64,000 bases of DNA from Pseudomonadota bacterium. GTDB taxonomy: Bacteria; Myxococcota_A; Bradymonadia; UBA4248. A program made the position numbers and the translations under genes. Shown here in pieces: positions 43,664-54,400 of this stretch (position 1 is the stretch's first letter; every line of letters begins with the position of its first letter). The stretch covers positions 1-64,000 of the forward strand of contig JAFUEE010000136.1 in NCBI GenBank assembly GCA_017464085.1, given 5' to 3'. The notes below the pieces were generated by a model. That model searched no databases and was not told the DNA's origin. It saw only the letters and a program-made list of their open reading frames with translations.

Positions 43664-45760
43664 ATGGCACGTATCATCAAAGAATCCGCAATGATTGGCA
43701 GTCACGAAGTGTCGATCGAAACAGGTCGTATCGCCAAGCAGGCCGCCGGTTCGGTGCTCATCCAGAGCGGGGAGAGCATGGTCATCGTGACGGCATGCAC
43801 GAAACCTTGCGACAGCAATCAGGATTTCTTCCCGCTGACCTGCGAATACGTCGAGAAGATGTATGCCGCCGGCCGCATTCCCGGCTCTTATGGCCGCCGC
43901 GAAGGCCGTCAGGGTGAACATGAGACGCTCGTGAGCCGCTTGATCGACCGCCCCTGCCGCCCGCTTTTCCCCGAGGGGTTCAAGGACGAAGTGCAGGTGA
44001 TTGCGACAGTTGTGAGCTATGATCCGAACTGCGAGCCTGATGTCCTTTCAATCACAGGCGCGTCTGCCGCGCTGATGCTCTCAAATCTGCCTTGGGATGG
44101 CCCTGTGGCAGGCGTTCGCATCGGCCGCATCGATGGCAAATGGATCGCCAACCCCACGAATGACGAGCGCGCCAAATCCGATACCGATATCGTGATGGTC
44201 GCCAGCGAGAAGGCGATCGTGATGGTCGAAGGGGAGACCGAGGGCCTGACGGAAGCGGAATTCCTGGATGCGATGGATTTCGGTTCGGCATCGGTTCAGG
44301 ATATCCTCAAGGTGCAGCGCCGCATGGCGGAAGCTGTTGGCAAGCCCAAGAAGGCATTCAAGGCACCGGAAGCCGATCCTGCAATCGTCGAGCTCATCGC
44401 GCGTTATAACGACGATATCATGAAGGCCATGACGATTCCTGCAAAGCTCGAGCGCTATGCGGCGCTGGATGCGCTTCAGGCTCGCATTCTCGAAGAAAAT
44501 GCCGAAGCTTATGGGGAGCGCAAAGGGGAAATCATTGCGGCTTATGAAGATGCGAAATATCATTTGATGCGCAATCTGATTACCGACAAGCATGTCCGCA
44601 TCGATGGCCGTCGTCTCGACCAGGTCCGCCCGATTACTTGCGAAGTCGGCATTCTGCCTCGCGTGCATGGTTCGGCGCTGTTTACGCGCGGTGAAACACA
44701 GGGCCTCGTGACCGTGACCATCGGCACGGCGACAGATGATCAGCGCATCGAGGAGCTGAAAGGCCAGTATTCGAAGCGCTTTATGCTGCATTACAATTTC
44801 CCGCCGTTCAGCGTGGGCGAAGTCAAGGGGCTTCGCAGCCCGGGCCGTCGTGAAATCGGTCACGGCATGCTCGCGGAACGCGCGCTCCAGTCGGTCATGC
44901 CGACGGCAAATCCCGATTATCCTTATACGCTCCGTATCGTTTCCGAGATTCTTGAGTCGAACGGCTCGAGCTCGATGGCGACAGTCTGCGGCGGCACGCT
45001 CGCTGCCATGGATGCCGGTCTTGAAATCAAGGCGCCTGTTGCCGGTGTTGCGATGGGCCTCATTAAAGAAGGCGACAAGATCGCAGTACTCACCGATATC
45101 CTCGGCGATGAAGATCATTTGGGCGATATGGACTTCAAAGTCTGCGGCACGGCTGACCTCATCACGGCAATCCAGATGGATATCAAAATTACCGGCATTT
45201 CGCGCGAGATCATGGCGCAGGCGCTCAAGCAGGCGCATGAAGGCCGCAAGCACATCCTGGGCTGCATGCTGTCGGCAATCAGCGAGACGCGCGACTCCAA
45301 GAGCAAATATGCGCCGCGCATTGAGACGATCAAAGTCGATCAGTCCAAGATCCGCGAGATCATCGGTTCTGGCGGCAAGACGATCAAGAATATCACGGCT
45401 GTTTCGGGCGCGCAGGTCAACATCGATGATGACGGCACGGTGACAATCGCTTCCGACAAGGGCATGTGCATCGACAAGGCGCTCGAGATGATCAATGCGA
45501 TCATTCGCGAAGCCAAGCCCGGCGAAGTCTATCTCGGCACGGTGACCAAGATCATGGATTTCGGCGCGTTCGTGAAGATTTTCGAGGGCACCGAAGGCCT
45601 GTGCCATATCTCCGAGCTGACCGACGGCCACGTGGACAACGTGACGGATGTTCTCAAAGAGGGCGAAGAGGTGCTCGTGAAAGTTCTCGCGGTCGATCCG
45701 CGCTCCGGCAAGATCAAGCTTTCGCGCAGGGCTGCGATTGGTGAAAAGCCGACGGCCTGA
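43664..45760 (+). CDS. pnp: Polyribonucleotide nucleotidyltransferase (PNPase)
   Basis: A 698-residue 3'-5' phosphorolytic exoribonuclease, core of the RNA degradosome. The start MARIIKES follows AAGGAG by about 7 bases. Two RNase PH domains (about 10-145 and 312-540) flank an all-helical linker. Markers are GSYGRREGRQGEHETLVSRLIDRP in the first and FPPFSVGEVKGLRSPGRREIGHG in the second, with DILGDEDHLGDMDFKVCGT near the catalytic site. A KH domain (KIREIIGSGGKTIKNI, about 555-612) and an S1 domain (GTVTKIMDFGAFVKI, about 620-690) complete the standard layout. The C-terminal tail is short. Confidence 0.98.
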   Translation: MARIIKESAMIGSHEVSIETGRIAKQAAGSVLIQSGESMVIVTACTKPCDSNQDFFPLTCEYVEKMYAAGRIPGSYGRREGRQGEHETLVSRLIDRPCRPLFPEGFKDEVQVIATVVSYDPNCEPDVLSITGASAALMLSNLPWDGPVAGVRIGRIDGKWIANPTNDERAKSDTDIVMVASEKAIVMVEGETEGLTEAEFLDAMDFGSASVQDILKVQRRMAEAVGKPKKAFKAPEADPAIVELIARYNDDIMKAMTIPAKLERYAALDALQARILEENAEAYGERKGEIIAAYEDAKYHLMRNLITDKHVRIDGRRLDQVRPITCEVGILPRVHGSALFTRGETQGLVTVTIGTATDDQRIEELKGQYSKRFMLHYNFPPFSVGEVKGLRSPGRREIGHGMLAERALQSVMPTANPDYPYTLRIVSEILESNGSSSMATVCGGTLAAMDAGLEIKAPVAGVAMGLIKEGDKIAVLTDILGDEDHLGDMDFKVCGTADLITAIQMDIKITGISREIMAQALKQAHEGRKHILGCMLSAISETRDSKSKYAPRIETIKVDQSKIREIIGSGGKTIKNITAVSGAQVNIDDDGTVTIASDKGMCIDKALEMINAIIREAKPGEVYLGTVTKIMDFGAFVKIFEGTEGLCHISELTDGHVDNVTDVLKEGEEVLVKVLAVDPRSGKIKLSRRAAIGEKPTA

Positions 45761-45777
45761 TGATGCGATAAAGTGAA

Positions 45778-45803
45778 AAGGCGCCGAAAGGCGCCTTTTT
45801 TTT
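45778..45803 (+). terminator. Rho-independent terminator after pnp
   Basis: AAAGGCGCC, tetraloop GAAA, GGCGCC and eight T: a near-ideal intrinsic terminator. Confidence 0.95.
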
Positions 45804-45807
45804 GTGC

Positions 45808-45925
45808 CGTATGCGCCGCAGGCGCATAGGCGCGAAGCGCGGCGTATGCGCAGCATAGCCGCGCCCAATGTAGAGCCGTTCCGTGGAACGGCTTCGCGGC
45901 GTATGCGCAGCATAGCCGCGCCCCA
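45808..45925. repeat. REP-like palindrome cluster
   Basis: GTATGCGCCGCAGGCGCATA, then two copies of GCGGCGTATGCGCAGCATAGCCGC separated by a CCGTTCCGTGGAACGG palindrome. A related AGCCGTTCCGTGG word occurs next to REP sequence at 51250, showing the modules travel together. Confidence 0.75.
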
Positions 45926-45949
45926 AAACGCGCCATTGGTGAAAAATTA

Positions 45950-48900
45950 TCAATTTTTAACCGGCACGCAGAGGCCGGATTTGAGGCAGATTTCGAGCGG
46001 TTTGCAAGTGGCGTCGCCGCAGGGGCAGTTTTCGCCGGTGCATGTCCAGCCCAGTGTGCCGCATTTGAAATCGCCGTGCTGCGCGTCAAGGTGAGTAGAT
46101 TTGCATGTCGTCTCTTCATCGGGATGCTGGCATTGGCCGTCAAGGCAGGTCGCGCCCATCGGGCAGCGCGCGTCACCGCAGGCACAGCCTTTGGGATCGC
46201 CGCAGATGGCGGAGTATTCCGCATAGATGGTCGAGCTCGAGCACATGCCTTTCCGGACCTCTTCGACGTGGAAGTAGTACGTTCTGTACATCTCGTCCCA
46301 TTTGGGCAGGGAGAGTTTCGAGCCTCTGATTTCGTCTGTCTCATCCTCGATGACTTCGTAATAGCCGGCAAAATAGTGGCCCTGGTCATAGTTGAGGCGG
46401 AGAGCCTCGCATCCGTCATGCGTGCAGAATGTGCCGGCTGTGCATCCGGAAGGCTCCGCTTCGCATTTGCACCATTGGGGGGACAGGCACAGATGCATCA
46501 CGCCCTCGGTGAAATAGCCTTCGGCATCGGCCCTGATCGGCTGATGCGTTTGGGGATGCAGGCATTTGCCGTCTGTGCAGATCGCGAATTTGGGGCATTT
46601 CAGATCGGTTTCGACATTGCTGCCGCAGGCGCAGGCGGTCTGGTTGCAGACGATTTCTTGGTTTTCGTTGCAGATATAGCCGCTGGCGAGATCGAGCGGC
46701 TTGCCGCCGCAGGTGTAAGCGCCATTCTTGATGACGGCATGTTTGAGCGCGTCGGTCGCGCAGAAATCGTTCTGATCGATATCTTCACCGTTGAACGGGC
46801 AGGTGCATCCGTTTTCGTCGTCGCATGTCCAGCGCGTGCGGTCGTACATGCGGGTGCATTTGAAATCGCTGCCCGGACGGATCAGGCCGCCGCAAGTGCA
46901 TGTGCCAGACTGGCAGAGCTCGGCATCCTTGCATGTCTGCTTGCCGCAGGCGCAGCCGTTGGGATCGTTGCATATCCAGACCAGGATGTCGACGTAGTCA
47001 TTGATTTTCTGGCAGCTGTACTTGCTGGGATCGCCGTCGCCGCGCTCGATGTTTCCGCAAAATACCTTGTTGTGCTTGCATGTGGTGTTTTCTGGCGCGA
47101 AAGTGCCGGCGCAATTGCACCCTTCGGCAGCTGTGCATTTCCAGCCGTTCATGCGGATCCTGTCGCAGACATAGCCTTCGCCGGGCTTGGGTTCACCATA
47201 ACACACCGTATCATCCGTATCGTCCTTCATACTGCATGAGAATGTATTTCTGTCTGCGGAACAGTTTTGCTTTTTGAATTCGTCCGGCACCGGCTTGCCC
47301 GCATAGAGGCATTTTTCGTCAATGCAGGCTGCATTTTCGGGGCAGAATTCGCCGCCGCACTTGCAGTTTGATGTCTTGCAGGTCCAGACTTTGTGCGTGT
47401 CATCGAATGATCTGGAAGCGGTTTTGTCATCAAACGAGGAGAGCGACAGGCAGCGGTAGCCGTCAGGCATCTGCGGCGCGGGCCTGGCCGCTTTGTCGGC
47501 AGTGCCCCTGCACCAGCGCGTGCCGCCCTTGCATGTATCGGGGTCGTAAGTGTGTACCCATTTGCCCGGGCAGATGTCTGAATCGCTGTCATCGGAAGCG
47601 CTTTCGTCAGGGGTTCCGGCGTTTGCTGCGTTGATATCCGGTATGTCGCCGTCGCAGTAGGGATCGTCCTTGATATATTTGTCTGTCTTGAGCGCCTCGT
47701 CGATCTGGCAAGTATCGTTTTCGCATGTGCCCTCGCGGCAGACCTGGCCGAGGTGGCATTTGTGCTTGCCGCATTTGCAGGTCTTTTCGTCACAGATGAA
47801 TGTCGTGGCCTTTTTGCCGGCTTCTTTCAGGCGCCTGAGATCGTCGTGGCGTTCGAGCACGCAAGTGCCCGACTCTGGGCTTGAGAGCGTCAGGTCAAAG
47901 CCGGCATCGATGTGATAAGCCTCTTCATTGTCCCAGGTGCCGGGGGCGATCGCGTCTTGCTCGTAGTGGCGGCCATCTGTCGTCCAGCAGCCGCCTTCTT
48001 TCTCGCAGCGTGCGAAATACTCTATCGAATAGCATGTCCCTTCTGCAGTCTCCGAGTCGCAGGTGAATTCTCCAAAACGGTTGCTCGTGAATATATGGTT
48101 ATCCCTGCCGATATTTTCACCCTCAAGCGTCCAATATGTCTGCTTGTCATTGATGGGCGGCTCCCCGTTGCTCGTCTGTTCCGGATTCATCATATATTCG
48201 CTGGGTTCCCCGCAGATGCAGTGCCCTTGGATGCATACGCCGTCTTTCATGCAGAAACCGTCGCCGCACGGGCAGTTGCCCTTTTCGCATTTTTTCACGA
48301 GGGTATGGCATTTGCCGTCATCGCACTGCTCCCCTTTTTTGCACTTTGAATCGCCGCATGCGCATCCTTTCTTGTTCTGGCATGTCCAGTGGCTGCCGAG
48401 CTTCCAGTCGAGCGCTGCGCATTCGTATTTGTCCGCGTCGCGCCATGGGATTTCGTGGCCGCCGCAGGCCAGGACGTCTTTGCGGATGAGAATGCCTTCG
48501 GGAAGCTTGTAGACCGAGCCGTCGAGCGTGTAGCTGCCCGTTTCCTCGACTTCCCAGCCGTTTGCGGTGCAGTTCAGGCCTTTTCTGTTTTCGAGCTCGA
48601 CGCCCTGGCAGGATTTTGAGAAGCATTTGTCGTCGTGCGCGATCGTCTTGTCGTGACAGGTGCATTCGTGATGCATGCATTGCCAGGCGCCGTCCTCGAG
48701 CATGCATTTGTATTGTTCGCGGTTCGGGATATCGCCGTAAAAGCCGCACTGCGCGCCGTTTTGAGTGATATCAGTGCCTGCCGGATAGGTCATGCCATGA
48801 TATTTGCAGCCGTCGTTGTTGACGCATCGCCAGAATCCTTCGCCGCAAGCCCAGTCCGCAGCCTCTGCGCGCGCGATTCTGACCGGTCCGCATGTGCAGC

Positions 48901-49108
48901 TGTCGCCGTCCTCCGTGCCGCCCAGGCATGCGGGCAGTGCGGCGATCGGCGCCGTGTTCTGTTCCGCTTCGGGGGCCTGAGCCGCTTCGGGAACGGGATC
49001 TGTCTGCTGTTTGGGTTCATCTGCGGGTTCTGGGGCTGGCTTTTCTGTGCATCCGAGGGCACAGCAGATTCCCAATAACACGATATATCTTCTGTGAATA
49101 TCAAACAT
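45950..49108 (-). CDS. Giant Cys-rich lipoprotein with CxCGxxxC repeats
   Basis: A 1052-residue lipoprotein; GGAGAAA precedes the ATG. Signal peptide with lipobox ALGC (Cys20), then a Pro/Glu/Ala linker (about 21-58). The rest is a chain of irregular Cys modules such as CACGDSKCKKGEQCDDGKC, many beginning WxCxNxxGCACG. The C-terminal module ends CGDATCKPLEICLKSGLCVP. The pattern is like the knottin/EGF-type heads of paralogs A-D but without the Calx-beta or glycine-rich parts. Many disulfides are expected. No enzymatic motif. It is divergent from the next lipoprotein gene with a spacer of about 250 bases. Confidence 0.7.
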   Translation of the reverse strand: MFDIHRRYIVLLGICCALGCTEKPAPEPADEPKQQTDPVPEAAQAPEAEQNTAPIAALPACLGGTEDGDSCTCGPVRIARAEAADWACGEGFWRCVNNDGCKYHGMTYPAGTDITQNGAQCGFYGDIPNREQYKCMLEDGAWQCMHHECTCHDKTIAHDDKCFSKSCQGVELENRKGLNCTANGWEVEETGSYTLDGSVYKLPEGILIRKDVLACGGHEIPWRDADKYECAALDWKLGSHWTCQNKKGCACGDSKCKKGEQCDDGKCHTLVKKCEKGNCPCGDGFCMKDGVCIQGHCICGEPSEYMMNPEQTSNGEPPINDKQTYWTLEGENIGRDNHIFTSNRFGEFTCDSETAEGTCYSIEYFARCEKEGGCWTTDGRHYEQDAIAPGTWDNEEAYHIDAGFDLTLSSPESGTCVLERHDDLRRLKEAGKKATTFICDEKTCKCGKHKCHLGQVCREGTCENDTCQIDEALKTDKYIKDDPYCDGDIPDINAANAGTPDESASDDSDSDICPGKWVHTYDPDTCKGGTRWCRGTADKAARPAPQMPDGYRCLSLSSFDDKTASRSFDDTHKVWTCKTSNCKCGGEFCPENAACIDEKCLYAGKPVPDEFKKQNCSADRNTFSCSMKDDTDDTVCYGEPKPGEGYVCDRIRMNGWKCTAAEGCNCAGTFAPENTTCKHNKVFCGNIERGDGDPSKYSCQKINDYVDILVWICNDPNGCACGKQTCKDAELCQSGTCTCGGLIRPGSDFKCTRMYDRTRWTCDDENGCTCPFNGEDIDQNDFCATDALKHAVIKNGAYTCGGKPLDLASGYICNENQEIVCNQTACACGSNVETDLKCPKFAICTDGKCLHPQTHQPIRADAEGYFTEGVMHLCLSPQWCKCEAEPSGCTAGTFCTHDGCEALRLNYDQGHYFAGYYEVIEDETDEIRGSKLSLPKWDEMYRTYYFHVEEVRKGMCSSSTIYAEYSAICGDPKGCACGDARCPMGATCLDGQCQHPDEETTCKSTHLDAQHGDFKCGTLGWTCTGENCPCGDATCKPLEICLKSGLCVPVKN

Positions 49109-49262
49109 AAAATTTCTCCAGGATAAAGGCGCATTTCATGCAGCACATGCGCGTATCACGAACGGCGCAAAATCATACATGATTGTGCGATACAATCCTA
49201 TCAATTTCGTTGTGCGCGGCCTATGCCTGCGGCATACGTCCGCGCGTGGGGGTTCGGTAATG

Positions 49263-49291
49263 TTGCTGATATGAATATGTCATGTTATATC
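49263..49291 (+). promoter_or_regulatory. Possible promoter of the 473-residue repeat lipoprotein
   Basis: TTGCTG (49263-49268), a 17-base spacer and TATATC (49286-49291), about 65 bases before the start codon. A REP-like GCGCGGCCTATGCCTGCGGCATACG palindrome lies just upstream (about 49214-49240). Confidence 0.4.
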
Positions 49292-49357
49292 GCATGGCGG
49301 CGCATATTGGCATACATGCCGCGCGTCGTTTATTCATGTTGATTGAGGATTGTGGTT

Positions 49358-50779
49358 ATGAAACGATATCTTCCCCTTTTGCTGGTGCTCGCGCTCGTCG
49401 GATGTAACGATGAATCAGGCGCAACGAACAGCTGCGAAACCATTTGCGTAGATAATCATACGCTGCTGAAATGCACGCCTGACGGCCCCGTGGGGGAAAA
49501 CTGTATATATGGGTGTGAAAACAGCGCGTGCAAGCCGGCGCCTGCATGCGTGGATTCGTGCAAAAATGCAGATACGCTGTTCAAATGCACGGCGACCGGG
49601 CGAATTGAGGAAGCCTGTCCGAACGGCTGCGAGAACGGCGCGTGCAAAGCCGCGCCAGCATGCGTGGATTCGTGCAAAAATGCAGATACGCTTTTGAAAT
49701 GCGCGGCGACCGGGCGAATTGAGGAAGCCTGCCCGAACGGCTGCGAGAACGGCGCGTGCAAAGCCGCGCCAGCATGCGTGGATTCGTGCAAGAACGCGGA
49801 TACGCTCTTGAAATGCACGGCAGACGGCCCTGTTGAGGAAGCCTGCCCGAACGGCTGCGAGAACGGCGCGTGCAAAGCCGCGCCCGCGTGCGAAGTGTCA
49901 TGCAAGGATGGCAACACGCTCTCGCTATGCGATGATGACGGCAAAGCTGTCGAGAAAACGTGCAAGGCGGGCTGCGAGAACGGCGCGTGCAAAGCTGTTT
50001 ATGGCGAAGCGCCGAAAACATGCAGCGCCAACAGCGATGCCGTGTGCCTGACGGAGACGACAGCTTATATCTGTTCAGACTGGTGGAATCAGGAAGGCGG
50101 CTATGACCTGTTCACGCATCACTGCGCGGGCAACCGCACATGCATGGACGGCGACTGCATCGTCGCGGATGTGACGAAATGCGCCTCAGACTATTGCAAG
50201 GACTTCGATACGCTTGTCGAATGCCAGAACGGCATGCCCGTCGAGCGCGCCTGCGGGGATGGAAATCTCTGCATCGAACGCGCCTGCCGTCCGTCAGCGC
50301 TCAAGACATGCAGGTCGGATGGCGACTGTGCCGAGGCCGAGACGTGTTATCAGAATTTCTGCTATCTGAAATCGAACATGGCGATAAAAGTCGGCGATCC
50401 GTGCGATTCTGCGACGTTCCAGGAGTATTGCAAGGGCGATATCGAATATAAATGCGGCTATGAGGATACGGTCGAAACGAATGATTGCAGCGGCTATAAT
50501 GGCTGCAGCACATTGGTCAAGCAGGCCTATCAGACGCATGCGCCGATATTTAATGCGATCTGCCGTGGCACGACAGAGAATCTCTCGGCATGCACACAGC
50601 CGGGCGTTGTCCTGAACCGCTGCTATAATGTGGATGATCCCTATTTTGCGATTCATTTCAGTCTGGCATCGGTCTGCGTGCGCGGTTCGGATGGCCGCAT
50701 GATTTATCTGACCGACAGCGAGGAGACGGACTGCGGCAATTATTGTGATGAAAGCACCGGGCTCTGTCCTGAGAAGTAG
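49358..50779 (+). CDS. Cys-rich lipoprotein with near-identical 38-residue repeats
   Basis: A 473-residue lipoprotein. The start is at ATG 49358 (MKRYLPLLLVLALVGC), with GAGG about 9 bases upstream; a TTG five codons earlier is less likely. Lipobox LVGC. Residues about 25-215 contain five repeats of about 38 residues of the form SCKNADTLLKC...EEACPNGCENGACKAAPAC. The central three are almost identical at the DNA level (49540-49870), so copy number may vary. The C-terminal half is Cys-rich but non-repetitive (for example GDCAEAETCYQNFCYL). Function unknown; likely envelope-exposed. Confidence 0.7.
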   Translation: MKRYLPLLLVLALVGCNDESGATNSCETICVDNHTLLKCTPDGPVGENCIYGCENSACKPAPACVDSCKNADTLFKCTATGRIEEACPNGCENGACKAAPACVDSCKNADTLLKCAATGRIEEACPNGCENGACKAAPACVDSCKNADTLLKCTADGPVEEACPNGCENGACKAAPACEVSCKDGNTLSLCDDDGKAVEKTCKAGCENGACKAVYGEAPKTCSANSDAVCLTETTAYICSDWWNQEGGYDLFTHHCAGNRTCMDGDCIVADVTKCASDYCKDFDTLVECQNGMPVERACGDGNLCIERACRPSALKTCRSDGDCAEAETCYQNFCYLKSNMAIKVGDPCDSATFQEYCKGDIEYKCGYEDTVETNDCSGYNGCSTLVKQAYQTHAPIFNAICRGTTENLSACTQPGVVLNRCYNVDDPYFAIHFSLASVCVRGSDGRMIYLTDSEETDCGNYCDESTGLCPEK

Positions 50780-50794
50780 TCTCATTTTCTTTGC

Positions 50795-50866
50795 TCGCGC
50801 TATGGCCTTTGGCCATACGCGCCGTGCGGCCGGCTATTTCGCGTCGCGAAATACGCCGGCCAGGCG
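50795..50866. repeat. REP-like palindromes after the repeat lipoprotein
   Basis: GCGCTATGGCCTTTGGCCATACGCGC and GCCGGCTATTTCGCGTCGCGAAATACGCCGGC, both nested palindromes of the window-wide family. Little T-run, so weak as terminators. Confidence 0.65.
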
Positions 50867-50933
50867 TTCGCGCTGATAGCGACATGTGATTGCCTCTGCA
50901 TTTTGAGTTGCGGCAATGTCGCAAGAGAGTCAA

Positions 50934-51343
50934 ATTTCAATATGTGTATTATATTATTCATTGATAATTGATGTTTATTGGAGTGTTATTATAGAAACCG
51001 GATGTTTCTTGTAAATTAAATATTGCGATGGTGTTCCTTCGATATTTTCAATGTTTGGGATGCAAATATGGTCATCGCGAGCAATCAGGATGGCGGCATT
51101 TCGCAATCGAGGGGTGCATGCGCTTTGGTAAAGGGCTTGATGATTTTCACGATTGCCTGAGAGCAAGCTATGCAGAGTTTTGTCAGGGCTGGGTCATGAG
51201 ATCTGACGATGGCGATATCCACGCCGGCTGAACAGAGTTTTAGGATTTTGTAAAGCCGTTCCGTGGGACATTTGCGCGGCGTATGCCGTGAGGCGATAGC
51301 CGCGCCACATGCGCGGCGTATCACCAGGGGGATAGCCGCGCGC
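50934..51343 (-). pseudogene. Spacer with possible decayed gene fragment and REP palindromes
   Basis: The gap from 50780 to 51429 holds no intact gene. On the minus strand, two overlapping frames together read like one broken protein: AGVDIAIVRSHDPALTKLCIACSQAIVKII (about 51235-51145) and then NAAILIARDDHICIPNIENI...SQYLIYKKHPVSI (to about 50980), joined by a frameshift near 51110. I do not recognise the family. REP-like palindromes follow at 51269-51343. The left part is very AT-rich. Confidence 0.3.
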
Positions 51344-51361
51344 CCGATGAGGGTGCAAGAT

Positions 51362-51390
51362 TTGTATTAGGGTGTCAAATCTGATATAAT
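51362..51390 (+). promoter_or_regulatory. Promoter of the DUF285 lipoprotein operon
   Basis: TTGTAT (51362-51367), a 17-base spacer and a perfect TATAAT (51385-51390), giving a 5' UTR of about 33 bases to the start at 51430. Confidence 0.7.
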
Positions 51391-51429
51391 ATATGATGGG
51401 TGCCTTTTGTTTACTTTTTGGAGTGTGTG

Positions 51430-54400
51430 ATGAAACGTCGATTTGTTTGTGCAGCTTGTTTTTGTTTGTGTCTTGGCGTGTTTGGTTGTGGCGGGGATGA
51501 CCCGAAGAAAGATACCGAAAAGAAGCCTGTTGAGAATGTCCCGGAGAACACGGAAGAGCTTTGTTCGGATAAGTTTGATAACGACAACAACGGCAAGACG
51601 GACTGCGAGGAAGAGGACTGCCAGTGGTTTGAAGTCTGCGCGGCGAACGCGGGTGCCGAGAACACGGAAGTGCTTTGCACGGATGGCATCGACAACGACG
51701 GTAACGGCAAGACGGACTGTGAAGAGGATGATTGCCAGTGGTTTTCGGTGTGTGCGTATGGTGCGACCGAGGAGAACACGGAGCGGACGTGCACGGACGA
51801 GATTGACAATGATGGGGATGGCAGGATTGACTGCAATGATTCGGGGTGTCAGGAACTGAGCGTTTGTCAGCAGCATCAGGTGGAAGACACGGCGGAGCGT
51901 TGCTCGGACGGCCGTGATAACGATGGTGACGGGAAGGCCGACTGTGCGGATGCGAATTGCGAGGTGTTTGAATTTTGCCAGGACGAGGATGTGACACCGG
52001 AGACGACGCCCGAGCTCTGTCAGGATGGCAAAGATAATGATGGCAATGGCCGCGCGGATTGTGATGACGCGAACTGCCATGTGCTGAGCGTGTGCCAGAA
52101 GCCGGAGAATACGGAGGCGCTGTGCTCGGACGGTATTGACAATGATTATAACGGCGTGAAGGACTGCGCGGAAGAGAGCTGTAAATCGTTTGGCGTGTGC
52201 GGATCGGATCAGCCGGCATGTTCTGAGGGGGCGGAATCGTGCGCGAGCGGTTTTGTGCGGAGCTATTGCCAGGGCGGCGCATGGCAGTCGGAAACCTGCG
52301 ACAACGGCTGCGTCGATGGCAAATGTGTGACCTGCGAGGTTGCTTATGGCGCGGACAAATGCGATGAGGAGACCCGGAAGTATTCGTATTGCAAGGACGG
52401 CAGGCGTGTGGAGGAAAGCTGCCAGAACGGCTGCGAGAACGGCAAGTGCCGCGCGTGCATTGTCGGTGCGGAGCGATGCGTCGACAGTTACGAGGTTTGC
52501 CAGGAAGTCGATGGCGTGGCGACGTGGGTGGCTTCTGAGTGCAAAAATGGCTGTGAGAACGACACGTGCAAGGACTGCGACAACCCCGGTCAGAAGGTGT
52601 GTAACGGCAATGTGCTCGAAACATGTACGGACAGCCGCCTGAAGCAGATGACCGAATGCGAGTTTGGCTGTGCCGAGGGCGCGTGCCTCAAGTGCAAAAA
52701 GGACGCACTGGGATGCGACAGTGACGGAAAGACAGTGACGAAGTGCGACGGGCAGTCATATCAGCCGACTTCGACGGTATGCCCGAGCAGCTGTTTTGCA
52801 GGTTCCTGTTCGGATATGAACGGCAACCATATCAAGGACGAGCTTGAGAAAGATTATGCCGATCTGGACAAATCGTGCAGCAAGCAGTCGGATTGCGCGT
52901 CTGGCGGTTTTTGTGACAGTTTTACGGGCAAATGCACGATGCGCTGCGCGTCTGCGGACTGGTGCGAGTCGGGATTTATCTGCCGTGGTGACGGCATCTG
53001 TGCGCCTGAGGCATTCGTGACGGAATGGTTGATCTGGAATTATAACGATGTCGTCGAGCTGCCGACCGCGACGGCCACTGAGTGCAATTTCACGGTGGAA
53101 TGGGGCGCGTCTGGCAAAGAGACGTTCACGTCTTGCCCAAAGCCGAATCTTACGCATAAATTTAATTATAAAAACGGCGGTAACATTACTGTGGATGTCA
53201 AAGTCACGGGGACTTTTGACGGGTTCAGCATGGGGAACTCGAAGGAGTCCTATATGAATCCGGAAAATCTGGGGCGTTTTGTGGGCGTGAAATCGTTTGG
53301 CCCTGTGGGGCTCGGCGCTGGCGCTTTCGCTCACGCGGCGAATATGACAAAGCTATCGACGGTAGATGTTCCCGATGCCTCCAAGCTGAAAGACATGAGC
53401 GCCATGTTTTATGGGGTGAAACAATTAACCTCGGGCATTGCGAACTGGAACGTGAGCAACGTCACCAGTATGAGTCATACGTTTAATGGGGCGGAGGCAT
53501 TTAACGAGGATCTGTCCAAATGGGACACTTCAAAGGTGATGTCGCTGAACAATACGTTTAGGGATGCCAAGGCGTTTAATGGCAACATCACGACATGGGA
53601 TGTGTCGAACGTGAAGAGCCTGACCAGCCTGTTCTATGGCGCGGAGAATTTTAACCAGCCGATCGGGAACTGGAATGTCTCGAAAGTGACGAGCATGAAT
53701 CATACTTTTGATGGCGCGAAAAAGTTTAATCAGGATATATCCAAATGGGATGTCAGCAATGTCGAAAAGATGGCATCGATGTTTAGAAACGCGGAAAGTT
53801 TTAACAAATCGCTGGAGGCCTGGGGGAACAAAGTTTCCAAAGTTCAGGAAATGCAATATATGTTTTCAGGCGCACAGAAATTTAATCAGCCGCTCAAAAG
53901 CTGGAAAACTTCGTCAGTGACGAATATGGAATCGATGTTCTCCAATTCGGCGTTTAATTACGATATCTCCAGCTGGGATGTCTCGAAAGTGACGAATATG
54001 AAATCTATGTTTTATCACTCACCATTCAATCAATATATTGGTGATTGGAATGTGTCGAATGTGACGAATATGAGAGCTATGTTCTCACATGCCGAGTCGT
54101 TCAATCAGGATATCCGCAAATGGGATGTGTCTAAAGTCACCGACATGACCATTATGTTTTCTGGCGCAGTCAAGTTTAATCAGAATTTGGATAGCTGGAA
54201 CGTTTCCAGTGTGATGAAGATGGGGTCGATGTTTGAGGGGGCTACGGCGTTCAATGGATCGATCAACTCGTGGGATGTGTCTCGTGTCCAGAATATGAGC
54301 TCGATGTTCCGAGGTGCCAGGGCATTTAATCAGCCACTGGATAAATGGGGGACTAAGATTTCGAGTGTGACGACAATGAGCTCGATGTTTGAATGTGCGC

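Noticed and set aside
44081-45913. 610-codon open frame antisense to pnp
   Set aside because: It lies entirely opposite a certain gene (pnp), has Arg/His/Asp-rich composition typical of antisense GC-rich frames and no family motifs.
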